Positions 24,300 through 36,152 of a stretch of DNA of 64,000 nt are shown here, one piece after another. Numbering within the stretch: position 1 is the stretch's first letter; every line of letters begins with the position of its first letter. Both the position numbers and the translations under genes were made by a program. Below the pieces are notes generated by a model. It did no database searches, had not been told where the DNA came from, and saw only the letters and a list, made by a program, of their open reading frames with translations. This DNA is from Monodelphis domestica (Eukaryota > Chordata > Mammalia > Didelphimorphia > Didelphidae): the NCBI RefSeq assembly GCF_027887165.1, contig NC_077232.1, positions 13,045,255 to 13,109,254 of the forward strand, read 5' to 3'.

Positions 24300-26265
24300 G
24301 TGGATGTTGTTCCTTCTTTGATCCAATTCCAGTGAGAGTTAAGTTTCAAGCATTGTTTGTCATCCCCCCAGTTTCCCCTCTACTATATTACTTCTTTCAC
24401 ACCTCATTATGTGAGACAATTTATCTCTTATATATCTTCTTCCCTCTTCTTCCAGTGTATTCCTCTTTCTCCTCCCTTAATTTTGTTTTTTTGGATATCA
24501 TCCCATTATATTCAACTTACTCCCTTACCCTCTATCTGTATGCTCCTCCTAAAAAGTTATGGTCTAACTATAAAATTTAAGAGAAGTATAAAAAGGGAAA
24601 CAGGAAATCTTAAGGGATATCATAGGATTAAATAGTATACATTCCTAAATGGGAAGATGACATCTGTAATTCCTAAAGGAATCTATTTGGTTTCACTGTG
24701 TAGGTGACTTTTGTTGAAATCCTAGCTTCTTTGCCTCTAATGAATATCATATTCTAAGCCTTCTGGTCCTTTAATATAGAAGCTGCAAGGAAATGTGTAA
24801 TCTGGACCTGTGGCTCCACAATATTTAAGTCATTTCTTTCTTGCTTCTGCTGTGGAATTTGGCAATAATATTTCTAGAAGTTTTTATTTTAATGGTTCTT
24901 TCAGTAGATGATTGATGGATTCTTTCAATTTCTATTTTACCCTCTGAGGACATCAGAGCAGGTTTCTTGGGTAATTTCTTCTAATATGATGTTCAGGCTC
25001 TTAAAATTTTTTTTTAACATTACTTTCAATTAGTCTAAATTCTTAGATTATTTCTTCTGTGTCTGATTACCAGATCAGTTGTTTTCCCAATGAGATATTT
25101 CACATTTCCCCTCCTTTTTTGTCCTTCTTTTGATTTTGTTTGTTTCTTTATTTCTCATGAGGTCCTTAGTTTCCACTTGTTTAGTTCTAATTTTTAGAGT
25201 TATTTTCTTCATTGAGAAATACTAAAACCTTTTTAAAATTTTAAAACCTTACCTTCTGTCTTAGAATAGATACTAAGTATCTATTCCAAGGAAGAAGAAT
25301 GGTGAGGGTTAGACAGTTGGGGTTAAATGACTTGCCCAGGATCATTGGGCCAAGAAGAATTTGAGGCCAAATTTGAACCCAGATTCTCCTGACTCCAGGA
25401 TTGACACTCTATCCATTTTGCTACCTAGCTGCCTCTATCATTGAGATTTTGTGTCTACTTTTCATCTGGCCAATTCAATTTTTTTTTAACAAGTCACTTT
25501 CTCCCTTGGATTTTTGCCTCCTTTTGCATTTGGCTAATTCTAGTTTTTAGGTAATTTTGGGGAATTATTTTCTTTGGTGACTTTTGACATACCTTTTATC
25601 GGACTGTAGCTTTCCTTTGAGGATTCACATGTAGCCGTTTTTGGCATTGTTGTCCTCTTTTGAGTTTGTATTTTGACATTCTGTGTCACTAAAGAAACTT
25701 TCTGTGGTCAGATTTTTCTTTGCTTTTGCTCATTTGTCTAGCCTATTTAGTGACCTTGTCTATATGTTAAAGTTTAGCTCTATTCCTGAAGTGATGGGAG
25801 TATTGTATTGAGCTTATATTGTTGTCTATTCTGATGCATCCTTCCCCATAGCAAGCCAGCCTGGCTGTCTTTTTTAGGTCTTTCAGTGTGCTCGCTGAGG
25901 GACAGCTTGACTAGATTGCTATGGGGAAGATTGCAGTCATTTTACCCCCATGCTTACTGTGATATATTAAGCTGGATTCTGCTCTTCCCTACTTCTGGTT
26001 TGCCTGAACACGGCTCCCCTTCCTTAGGATTCTCCTAGGTACCATGTATGCAGGATTACTCTTCCTCTCTTACCTCAGTGAGATAGCTCTTTCCTGCTGC
26101 CCTTCCATGTTGTCTTGTTTTAGGATACTTTCACCCTGTCTTTGTTGGATCTATTGCTCTGGAATTTGTTTTGAGGCTTTTTTTTTGTTGTTGTTGTTGT
26201 TCTTATGAGATGGGTTTAGGCAAGCTTGGAATATTCCTTTTTTATTCTACCATCTTGACTCCCAG
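24300..26265 (-). pseudogene. Old L1 5' half (5'UTR and ORF1), antisense
   Basis: Minus-strand start near 26265 ('gggagtcaagatggtagaat', an L1 5' end). ORF1 text then runs down to about 24700, interrupted by a Mar1 SINE at 25.2 kb. No open frame is left. It probably belongs to the same element as the ORF2 relic at 21.5-23.15 kb. Confidence 0.55.
25218..25437 (-). repeat. Mar1-type SINE, antisense, with target duplication
   Basis: 'aaaaccttaccttctgtctt' through 'gctacctagctgcctc'. TCATTGAGA occurs at 25209-25217 and again at 25438-25446, a 9-bp target duplication that joins the interrupted L1 text. Confidence 0.8.
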
Positions 26266-26379
26266 AAGCCACTTTTGTGTAATTTTGAGATATGAATGGA
26301 AAACATTTTTAGAGGAGAGCATTTAAGATGATAGTTTTTGATTTTGTAATTTCTGCTCAACAGCACTCCCCCCCTGAGA

Positions 26380-27010
26380 CTTAGATATTATTAGATATTA
26401 CTCTTGTGTGCAGTGGAATTTGGGGGGGAGCTTGTACCCTCAGAAATCACTCTAATGAGCAGACAAGAGGCTTAGATAGATGCTTGCAGAGAAAATGTGG
26501 TCTTTATTAGGAAAGGGAGAGGATGGGAAGCATTGCTCTGAGTGGTCTACCTAAAGCAAGTATCCAAAGATATTCATATGAATTCAGAATTTATAGGAAT
26601 TTAACAGAATGCTTCTCTTCATGTCATCCACCTCCTGTGTGTAATACAGTGTCTGTGTATGTTATATTTTCTTTATTTTGTCCTACCCTCAATTTTCCCA
26701 GCACTCTCAAACCCATGGGAGTGGTCCTTAAATTTGTAATTTCCAAGTTGAGTCAGAATTTAGACATATCCAGCCTTTTAGACAGGGAGTTAAGATTATA
26801 ATTGTAAGCTTTAAGACCTTTTCCCATGGGAAATTTGAACTTGTTCCCATATGAAGAAAAATGGGTGGGTTTGGCCACATTAGGAAAGAATGAATTAAAT
26901 TACTTTTACTAATTTCCTATAGGAAGTTGCCAATATATGATTACTAATACTAATTAATGTATGCTGGGGAACAATGCACAATTTTATCCCATATACTCTT
27001 AAGAAAGAGG
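26380..27010 (-). repeat. LTR-like repeat, inverted relative of 34.7 kb
   Basis: Its right part, reverse complemented, matches 34710-35030: 'acattaattagtattagtaa', 'cctataggaaa', 'atgtggc' and 'cccatggga' in the same order. Confidence 0.6.
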
Positions 27011-27960
27011 AAATAAAATCTGGACCACTGACCATTAACTGACCAGACAGAGAGAATCTATGAGAGCAATTTTCCTTTATAATTTCTTGAAATAGAATAT
27101 ATAGGCTTTTTATGATAATGGATTTTAGGTAGTTCAGTAGTTCCTAAATTTTTTCTCCTCAATCTGTTTAGTTTATTTTTAAGATTAAAAATTAAGATTT
27201 TTAATTAAAATGAAAAATTTAAGATAAAAAAGTAATTTAAGATTGGATATTTTCCCAAGGAGATATATAACAAACTGACCTGCAGTTGTTATATAATTTT
27301 ACCTGTGGGTAATAACTTGAGAAGGAAAAGGGAGACTGAAGGAAATAGGTGAATAATAAAGACTCAGAAACAACCAGTTAAAAGATATGGGGAGAGGTGC
27401 TATCTCCTTAATGTTCCCCTTGGATAATTAATTAAAAGGAAACATGAGGAATAAGAAAACACGTGGGGAGTAAGAACTCCCTAATGCCTCCTAAGGATGA
27501 GAGTGTCTGAGGATTAATAGGAAGCATGGGGTCGACAGCATCTGGAGGAAAGATAAAGATCAGCAGGAAAAGGTTAGGTCAGAGAATTCCAAAGATTCGG
27601 GGAAGTAAGAGAGAGATTAACGCTTGTTCCCCAGTATTTATTGGAGGTTTTAGGAATGTGGATTGGGAGGTGATCAATGCATACTTAACATGGCATAAGT
27701 CTTAACATTGGTTGAATTGACAATGACAAGATCAAAGAGGTGGAGATTAACCTGACATGTGCCTTTTCAAAGGAATGTGCTTTGACAAGGTGAGAGCTAG
27801 GTCTTTGTGGCAGCTCAGGAATTTTCTTGCCCTTTGGACTGTCTATACAATGATCATTAACTGATCTGACCATGTATTTGGTAAATGAATATATATGATA
27901 CAATATCAATACAATCAACCATACTTCCCAGATGCTAACATGCCTGGTATGCTACAAGAT
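27011..27960. other. Unassigned, probably old repeat
   Basis: No coding signal. A polyadenylation-like 'gaataataaagactc' at 27340 hints at an LTR, but no edges were found. Confidence 0.3.
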
Positions 27961-27964
27961 AGTA

Positions 27965-29065
27965 CATTGTCTTACAGTTTTTCTTCTTTTGATTTATTTG
28001 ATTTATTGTTTCTTGATGTCTTATGAAGTAATTTGCTTCTACTTGAACAATTTTAAGTATGAATTATTATTTTCTTCAGTGTATTTTTGTACTTATTTTT
28101 CTATTTGACTATCTCTTATTTCTAATTAGTTATTTTCTCCAGTATTTTTTGTCTATTTTACCAAACTTTTAATTCCCTTTTCATAATTTTCTTGCATTTC
28201 TCTCATTTCTTTTTCCAATTTTTCTTCTTCTAATCTTATTGGATTAAAAAAGTTTTGTCCTTTTTTATTTCTTTAGGGCTTCTAAGAATTCTTGTTGTGT
28301 TTATATCTAGTCCATATTTTTCTTTGAGGCTTTGATTGTAGATATTTCCAGGTCATTATCTTCTTCTGGGTTTGTGTCTTGATCTTTTCTGTTATCATAT
28401 TATCTTTTTATATTTTTCAGCCTATTTCTTGACTTTGCCCATTATGTTAGAGTTGGGCTATGCTTACTTGGAGGTGTGGGGTGGAAGTGGTGACAATGCT
28501 GAGCTTTCAGCTTTTAGGTCTTACTGTTTTCCCAGATAGTTTTGGTGCTTCCAGGGTGGTGTGATTTGGGGAAAGGTGTGGTCACTGCTGCTTTGATCTG
28601 CATTCTCTTTTTTATCCAAGTAAGACCCATGGTCTTTCACAACCACAATTCTTCTCTACTGTGGAATTACAACCTGAACTGGGAAATGATGGCTTGGTCC
28701 TCTATCCACTGTTAACACAAGAGTCACCTATAATATATTTCTAACTGGTATTCAATCCTCTTAAAGTCTCTCAACATTGTTTTCTCCCAGTACTGCTGCT
28801 GCTATTGGTCATATTCTCTAAGGTCTGCAGCTGGTGGTATTTGTAGTTCTGTGCTCCTGGCCAGCTTCCACTCCATTGACACAGACCTTTCTTTCTATCT
28901 TTGTAAGCTGTCTTGGGTAGGAAAAATGACTCACTTTGACTTTTTGTTGGTTATACTTCTTAGAATTAGATTTGATGTGATTTTCCAAAGTTGCTTAGAG
29001 GGGAATGTTGGCAGCTATCAGAAAAAATGCTCTCTTTACTCCATTATCTTGGCTCCTTCCTTCCT
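27965..29065 (-). pseudogene. Old L1 5' half, antisense
   Basis: Minus-strand start near 29065 ('gaaggagccaagataatgga') and ORF1-like antisense text ('ttttaccaaacttttaattcc', 'cttgcatttctctcatttc') that is also found in the L1 at 15.0 kb. No open frame. Confidence 0.5.
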
Positions 29066-29419
29066 CTTCCTTCTATTGTGTTTCCTATGTATGTTAAATT
29101 GTTCCACTGATGGTATGTGCATTTATAGGAGAGCATGCTCCAGATTTATTTATTTATTTTTTTTTGTGCTATTTTTCTTACTATGCCATTTCATCCTTTG
29201 AACTGTTGAGTCCTCTGGCTAACCCTTAAGAGTGAGCATATCAGGAGGGACTCAACTGATAATTTTAGGGATATGGATTCAGAGCATATTAAATTTGGGT
29301 TAGATAAATGTTTCTTGTTTAGTCTTTTGCATTTTTTCTTTTGTTATCATATTCAACCTTTTTATTGCATTGTGCCCTTCTGGGAGCTCTATGCAATTTA
29401 AATTTTCTATGTACATCTT
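29066..29419. other. T-rich unassigned DNA
   Basis: No coding signal. Possibly antisense LINE text; it continues beyond the SINE inserted at 29420. Confidence 0.3.
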
Positions 29420-29621
29420 TTTTTTTTTTTAGACCCTTACCTTCCATCTTGGAGTCAATACTGTGTATTGGCTCTAAGGCAGAAGAGTGGTAAGGGCTAG
29501 GCAATGGGGGTCAAGTGACTTGCCCAGGGTCACACAGCTAGGAAGTGTCTGAGGTCAGATTACCTAGGACCTCCCATCTCTAGGCCTGGCTCTCAATTCA
29601 CTGAGCTACCTAGCTGCCCCC
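29420..29621 (-). repeat. Young Mar1-type SINE with perfect target duplication
   Basis: Poly-T head, 'cccttaccttccatcttggagtc', 'gtgacttgcccagggtcaca' and 'gagctacctagctgcccc'. It is flanked by TTCTATGTACATCTT at 29405-29419 and 29622-29636, a 15-bp duplication typical of LINE-mediated insertion. The best-preserved copy here. Confidence 0.92.
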
Positions 29622-29636
29622 TTCTATGTACATCTT

Positions 29637-31520
29637 GCCTTTAATGTCAGTTGCTTTGGCTCATAGAGAGAGTATGTGTTATTCCAATAGTGTTGACTTT
29701 TATTTTATTACATTAAATTGCTTTCCTTTTTTTTTTCCAAAATTTTCTCTTCTCTTTGTAGAGCTACTTTAGTTTTAGGGACATTATTATGTGTCCTAAA
29801 TCATCATTGTTTTTTGGTCTTATTGGTTTTTTCCCTTTGAGAACTCAAAATCTATCCCTAATTTTCATTCTAATTTATTCTGATTCTTGTTTCAAAACAT
29901 TTTCCCCATTTTTATTCCATTTTTTAACCATACCAGAATTTCTTGATGGTATGTAGAATTGTAGAATTCATTGCCATATTTGTTCATTATTGCTCTTTTC
30001 CTGGGTTACAGATTTTCTATTTATTATTTTTATTATGCCCCCTTTTCCTTATTTGCTTCAATTTATTTATGATTCTCACCACTGTTTTATCTCATTAGGT
30101 ACTAGGTTTATATCCAAATTTTCTCTTTCAGTCTTCTTGTTTTTCACTCCTTATTTGTCACTTAATAAATCTTTGTTGACTGACTGACTGTACCAGGCAG
30201 TTTTGTTTCAGTTGTGTGCTGCCTTCTTCATCCATTCCCACATTTCCCCTGGTAGATAAGCTCACCTCTTTTCATTAGCAAGGTGTGGTGGGGAAGAGAT
30301 CTGTCTGGATTTCAGATGTATGGAAATTCCATGAGGAGATGACTATAGCTGCATACTTTTTTCTTTTATTATGAAAATCTCTCTCTCTAATCTCCTTCAT
30401 ATTGCTAGATTCCCACCCCACTTCCCCCTTCATAGTTGTGCCCTCTTATCTTTTACCAGAGCAGGATAAATTTAGTGCTCTCTTCTCTTTATGAGGTGAT
30501 GTGGATTTCAGACTGGGTCATTGCCAAGATAATATTGTGAGGATATGGGACAAAATAATCACAACTATATCCTGACAATATGGACCTAATCAGATACCTC
30601 TCCTAGGAGTAAGATGGGCTGGGTGCAAGGGAAAGAGAATCCATAATTTTATTTTCTATTATTGTTTCTTGATGCTTCATGTTTTGTGAAGGTATCTTTT
30701 TCTTTTCTTTTAATTTAATTTATTATTGTATTTCTTCTTGTTCTGAAATTTTTTGATGGGTGGAGTGGAAGTTACATTGATATATAACCTTTTACTTGAC
30801 CATCTCACCAGAAGTCCTTCAGTTACACTTGAAAATTATATCCTTAATTAATGTATGGAATTCATGATTATGGAACTGTATATATGTATTGATATGGAAA
30901 TTTCCCTCAAAAGTCCCTGGGCTAGCTAGTCCTTCTTAATCTCCCTCTCTTCCATGAGCAAAATTGTCTGTGTTTGGTAGGACTTCTCCACTAAGAATTT
31001 TATTGCATATTGCCTTGAGGATCCAAAGCAAATACATAACTTTTAATCAATTTGGTGGAGAAGTACAGGCCATACCCCTAGTATTATCTCTTCACTAACA
31101 ATGCTTCCATGGTGAGAGAGATGCTATAATTATTTACTCATTAGAAAAAAATATATTATGTTGAAGCAGCAAGACCTCATTAAGCTCTGTCATACCTTAG
31201 ACCAGATGTTCCTCATAACTAGCTGGCTCCTTTGACTTTGATTCCCTACTCATTAAATCACTTTTTAGTTTCTAACTTGTTTTCTTGGGCCCCCAGTATT
31301 GGGAAGGGGCTGTCCTGGGTAGTTAATACTAGTATCTAGCTATCTGCCAGGCATATGCTCCACAGTAAATTTATAAAAATGATTTCATAAAGTCCTCAAA
31401 ATCAAGAGTTAAAGAGATCATCATAAGCCATTTATTCCAACTCTTAATCAAGACAACATATCATTTACACTGTGCCTAACAAGCAAGTCCCGCTCCTATT
31501 TGAATGCCTTCAGTGATGTG
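29637..31520. other. Unassigned AT-rich DNA
   Basis: No coding signal and no clear element edges. A GGAAATTTCCC segment at 30896 resembles LTR text seen at 6.54 kb. Confidence 0.35.
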
Positions 31521-31539
31521 ACCCTTGAAGCAACCTCCT

Positions 31540-32285
31540 GAGTATCATTTAAAATGTCCTCCAGAGGCAATTTGGGGCTATGCCCAGAGGCCTATGAAAC
31601 AATGGATAACCTTTGATGCAGTAATACTACTGTCAGGTAGTATCCAAAAAGAGATTCAAAATAAGGGGGAAAGGACCTATTTGTACAGAAATATTTACAG
31701 CAGCTCTTTTTGTGGTGACAAAGAATCGGAAATTGAGATGTTCATTGATTGGGGAATGGCTGAACAAGCTGTGGTATATGACAGTAATGGAATAGTATTC
31801 TACCATAAGCAATGAATGATGAACAGGCTGATTTCAGAAAGAGCTGGAACTACCTACATGAATTGATGCAGAGTGAATTAAGCAAAACCAGGAGAACACT
31901 GTACACATATCTTATGATCAACTGTGAAAGAGTTAGCTACTCTCAGCAAAGCAATGATCCAGGACAGTTCCGAGTGACTTATGACAAAGAATGCTGTCCA
32001 CCTCTAGAGAAAGAACAGATCAAAGCATGTGATTTTTCACTTTAGTTTATTTGTGTTTTTATTTGGGAGTTATGGTTTTATATGATTATTCTCACAAAAA
32101 TTAACAATATGGAAATCTGTTTTGCACAATAATTCATGTATGACCCAGATCAAAGTGCTTATCAGCCCTGGCATAGGGAAGAGAAGGAAGGGAGGGAGAT
32201 AATTTGCATTATATAACTTCAGAAAACTTATGTAGAAAACTGTTACTACATGTAATTGGTAAAATAAAATAATCTTTACAAAAAA
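31540..32285 (+). pseudogene. L1 3' end
   Basis: ORF2 C-terminal text ('tgggtatgcccaaag'-like start, 'gggaatggctgaacaagctg', 'ggtatatgacagtaatggaata', 'gaattgatgcagagtgaa') and a 3'UTR ending 'ggtaaaataaaataatcttt'. Two open pieces (31525-31815, 31812-32045) are its remains. 5'-truncated copy. Confidence 0.8.
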
Positions 32286-32434
32286 CAATGGCCTCTAGGT
32301 TTGTTCATCCTTGGTTCCTATCAAAAACGAATTCTATTCTCTTACACTACTAATTGTTAAGAAATTCTTCTTTTTGAAGAGCCAAATTCTACCCCCTCTA
32401 TTACTTTAGCATGTTGTAGTGCAAAGAACACCAA

Positions 32435-32650
32435 TATTAAAGATTGGAAGTCAGGACTCAACTATCATCCCTTCTACTTATCAGCTATGCGATCTTGAAT
32501 AGTTTGCAATGCCTTTATAAACATGAGTTTCCTTATCTATAAAATGGATATAATTATCTCTGTGCTGCCCACCTCAAAAGATTGTTGTGAAAGGGTGCCT
32601 TGTACACTTAGTACTATATGAGCAATAGCTGTTATTCTCTATCCTCGTTC
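32435..32650 (+). repeat. MIR SINE
   Basis: 'agtcaggactcaa', 'gcgatcttgaatag', 'gagtttccttatctataaaatgg', 'cacctcaaaagattgttgtgaaa': the MIR order. Confidence 0.85.
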
Positions 32651-32689
32651 TGCCTTTTAGAATCACACAGAATGAATCTAATCCCTCTT

Positions 32690-32760
32690 ATCAATGAGTA
32701 AATATTTACGAAGTGCCTGTATGGGGGGGGGGGGGCTGTACTAAACACGTCTTCTAGGTA
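32690..32760 (+). repeat. SINE scrap containing a G13 run
   Basis: 'aaatatttacgaagtgcctgtat', then 13 G (32723-32735), then 'ctgtactaaacac': the 'tgtgccaggcactgtgctaa' SINE segment with its middle replaced by G. Confidence 0.5.
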
Positions 32761-32964
32761 AGAATCCTTTTCTTTTTTAGGGGCAATTATTCTAAGTCTC
32801 CTCCTTTCTAGGCTCAAATTCTTTTTCCTTTAAGGCATCCTTTAGTTCTCTCTCTGGAAGCTCTCTAGCTTGTCAATTCTCCTTTGAAAAGGTAGTACTC
32901 AAAAGTTGGAAAAGTTGTCCTAATGTGGTCTGAGTAAATCAGGACTATTACCTTTCTTGTTTTG

Positions 32965-33100
32965 GGTGCTATAATCAACAAGCCTTTAAAAACTTACTGT
33001 GTACAAATACAAATTGCATGGTAAACACTACCAAAAAAGGGCAAAAGACAAAACAAAAAGTCTCTTCCCTTAAGGGCAGTCTATTCATTATTAACAACAG
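32965..33100 (+). repeat. CORE-type SINE fragment
   Basis: 'aatcaacaagcctttaaaaac' and 'gtaaacactaccaaaaaagggcaaaaga' match the marsupial 'caagcatttattaag...ggcaaaaga' SINE pattern. Confidence 0.45.
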
Positions 33101-33234
33101 TAATGTAATGGAGAAACTCAGTCTGTCTTCTTTTATCAGTGCAGATTAAGATTATATTAACTTTTAATAGCCGCCATATTAAAATCTTGTTTCAGTGAAC
33201 TGGCTGTCCATTATTATAGGTATTGTGTACTTAC

Positions 33235-33605
33235 TTGTACTCTTTTGTAAAAATAGACTCGAATCCAGGACTTCAATCCCCAGAAATCCTTGCTCCACTT
33301 CCCCAGAATGCCCTCTAATCTCACTGAATTCTCACCTGGGTTGAGAAGGAGATGGGGTATTTAAACCTGGTTGTGAATAGGCTCTGTCTCGTTTTGGACT
33401 TCTGTTTTGGAGCGGACGCGTCTCTTTCATAATGTGAGGTTATCTTGTCTAGGCCTCTCTGGCCTAGACATGTGTTTCTTATCCTGTATTTTCTTTAATC
33501 CTTAATCTTTAATAAACCTCATAAAAATATAATACTCCTTGCAGAGAGAAACTAATTTCTACCTGCCTCAGCTTCCCCTAAATTTTAATCTTTACACGTT
33601 AAGTG
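33235..33605 (+). repeat. Solo LTR
   Basis: TATA-like 'gggtatttaaacctgg' at 33355, then 'ctttaataaacctcataaaa' (AATAAA) about 150 bp later. Related to the LTR at 6.26 kb. Confidence 0.5.
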
Positions 33606-33744
33606 TAGAACCTAACATTTCTCTTGAATTTCAATTTATTCATCTTACCCTTATCTTGCATGATTACCCTCTATGAACCCCATTCTCTCATTAGTCTCGA
33701 CTAGATAATGTTCCATTGCTTTTCAGTCTGGGCTTTTGTTTTTT

Positions 33745-33905
33745 TTTTAATTAATTTTTTTTTAAGTTTTTTTAAAACCCTTCCTTTCGCCTTAGAACCA
33801 AAATTGGTTCTAAGACAGAAGAGTGGTAAGGGCTAGGAAATGGGGGTTAAGTGACTTGCCCAGGGTCACAAACCTGGGAAGTATCTGAGACCAGATTTGA
33901 AAGAG
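33745..33905 (-). repeat. Mar1-type SINE, antisense, partial
   Basis: 'gaagagtggtaagggctagg' and 'gtgacttgcccagggtcaca', ending in 'ccagatttgaa'; the distal part is missing. Confidence 0.8.
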
Positions 33906-34392
33906 CTTATGTTTTGTTCTGTGCCTAGAGTACTTTCCCCTTATACCTCTTCTTTCAAATCCTACCAGTCCATCAAGGTGCAGCTCAAATAACACCTCCT
34001 CCGTGAAGCTTTCCCTCCTACTCCAATTCAAAATAATCTTTTGCTCTTCAGACCTTTAATAAATCTTTTGTTCTTTATCTTTATTGTATATTATTGAATA
34101 CCCCTTTCCCTAAATCCATTGCTAGTTTTAAATTGCCTGGAAAAGGGGACTTTGTTTTTATTCTGGGATCCAGAAAATTGGAGCTACCTAAAGAATGGAA
34201 CACATTAACCTAGGAGGTAGTGATTTCTCCTTTGTTGGAGCAGAAACTAGATGACTTTTTGAAGGAATTCTTATTTTCAGATTAGGCTAGGTAGCTACTA
34301 AGATCCCTTTCAGTTATTAGTTTATGTGAATACTTTTTTTTAAAGTTGTTCTATACAGTGCTTTTTACATAGTATATTCTTAATGATTCTGA

Positions 34393-34690
34393 AAAGGTAT
34401 TGGAAAAGAGAGAGGAAAGGAGAAAAAAGAAGGTAGGGAGTAGGGAGGAAGTAGAAATTGAGAAGGAAGAAGGAGAAGAGGGAGAATGAAGGAAGGAAGG
34501 AAAGAAGGAAGGAAGGAAGGGAAGGAAAAGAGAAAGAAAATAAGGAATAAAGGAGATATAAAAGGAAGGAGAGGAGAAAAATAGAAAAGGAGGGAGGGAA
34601 GAGAGCAGTGGAGGAAAGGAGAAAGAAAAGTAGGAGAGACAAGAAGTAGGAAGAATAAAAAGGAGGGAAAGAAGGGATAAAGAAAAGGGA
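34393..34690. repeat. Polypurine GGAA-rich tract, about 300 bp
   Basis: Almost pure purine on + ('ggaaggaaggaaagaagg'). Open minus-strand frames of Ser/Phe/Leu/Pro across it are artefacts. Confidence 0.9.
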
Positions 34691-34699
34691 TGTGTGGGA

Positions 34700-35030
34700 T
34701 GATAAATTTGTGCATTATGCTCCAATATACATTAATTAGTATTAGTAATCATAGATTAGCAACCTCCTATAGGAAAATAGTAAAGTTAGGTGCCCTCTAT
34801 TAGGAGATATCAATTTCTCCTTATGAAGAGTAGAAGAAACCCCCTCCTCAAGCAGCTTTATACACATATATTAATATAGGCCTTTAATAGACTCTTTTTC
34901 AAATGTGGCTAAGAGATTGTCTCTCCCCCCTACCCCTTTTCTTCTATTCCCATGGGAAGAAGTTTAGTAGTGACCTAATTCCTATGAGAGAAATCTCAAA
35001 GCTTTCAAGTTGTAATCTTGACTACATGTC
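34700..35030 (+). repeat. LTR-like repeat, relative of 26.4-27.0 kb
   Basis: Matches the reverse complement of 26800-27000 over several blocks, including 'acattaattagtattagtaa'. Confidence 0.6.
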
Positions 35031-35311
35031 CCAAGAAATGTTGCAATGCTATGACTCAAGTAATGTTTCAAAAAGTGTTTCCTGAATTTGATAAATCCTT
35101 GGACAGGCCTAAAACCCTGACTCAACTAAAAAAAATGCAAACCCAAAGCCTAAATTGTTGCAATCTGATAAATCCTTGGTCAGGAAGGAAGATAGGATAC
35201 AGAGGATGAGAAAGTAGAAATAACATTGTGTTGGTTGGGTCCCTATGAAATCCGAGTAAACCTAGACATCAATGCCCACTTCTGATATCTCAGACAGTAG
35301 AGTCTGTTTGT

Positions 35312-35346
35312 CTGTCTGTCTGTCTGTCTCTTTCTGTGTGTGTGTG
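35312..35346. repeat. (TCTG)n/(TG)n short simple repeat
   Basis: Five TCTG-type units, then a short TG run. Confidence 0.85.
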
Positions 35347-35487
35347 GCCATACATTCCTGAGCCCTTTAATGGTTTGCAGAGAGCAGTGAGTGCTTAAGA
35401 CTTCTGACTGATTTATTGGACATGGGAGAATGAGAGAAAAATTGGTAGTTAATATTAGTGGAAGATTGGTTTTAGTATTCAATTGCA

Positions 35488-35748
35488 AAATTGCTGTTGT
35501 TGTTCAGTCATTCTTTTTAGCCAATTCTGACTTTTTATGACCCCATTTGGGTTTTTTTTTTTTTTGGTAAATTTGCTATTTCCTTCTCCAGCTCATTTTA
35601 TAGATGATAAAAGTGAAGCAAACAGGGTTAAACTTTTTGCCGAGGATCACAGTGTCAGTTAAGTGTCTGAGGCCAGATTTGAACCCAAAGATGAATCTTC
35701 CTGATGCCGGGTCCAGCACTCTATTCACTGCCCCACCTAGCTGCAATA
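35488..35748 (+). repeat. RTE/BovB-headed marsupial SINE
   Basis: Starts 'gttgttgttcagtcattctt' with 'tgaccccatttgggtt' (an RTE 3'-end-like head), then 'ctccagctcattttatagatg', 'ctgaggccagatttgaaccc' and 'cctagctgca'. The SINE class is thought to be moved by RTE LINEs. Confidence 0.75.
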
Positions 35749-36129
35749 AAGATTATGTATCATGTATTTAAAAGGCAAGTATCTGCTAAGTGTCATAGGA
35801 TCAATATGATCATTTCTTTTACTAAATAAGTCAATTAGAACTTAAGTTTTAGTGAGTTTTATTTTAATTAGGACCAAAACTGTTGATTGTTTTGCTTTCT
35901 ATTCAAGTTTTAGAGCCCTAGTATAGTATCACGTATGGTTTAGTGGGCTTGAATGCATTGATGTGAGTAAATGGAGGACTTGGATTCATTTGGCTGAGGT
36001 TTTTTTCTTTCCTTCCTTCCTCCTCTCTTCCTCCTTTTAATCCTTTCTTCTTCTCCCTTCTTCTACTTCTTTCCCTAACGTCTACATTTCCCCTTCTCCA
36101 TACCCCTTCTTTTCCCCTTTCTTCTTCCT
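35749..36129. other. No recognised feature; CT-rich stretch
   Basis: Unique-looking DNA, then a C/T-rich run at 36000-36130, just beyond the end of the giant gene's tail. Confidence 0.4.
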
Positions 36130-36135
36130 TTTATT
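36130..36135 (-). promoter_or_regulatory. Candidate poly(A) signal AATAAA for the giant gene
   Basis: AATAAA on the minus strand, 18 bases beyond the last stop of the decayed tail. The position is right for a transcript end, but the hexamer is common in AT-rich DNA and no downstream element was confirmed. Confidence 0.3.
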
Positions 36136-36152
36136 TTTCAGAGTTATGGAAG

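Noticed and set aside
34340-34725. Three overlapping minus-strand ORFs of 100-124 codons rich in Ser, Phe, Leu, Pro
   Set aside because: They read through a polypurine tract in all three frames, which simply lacks stop codons.
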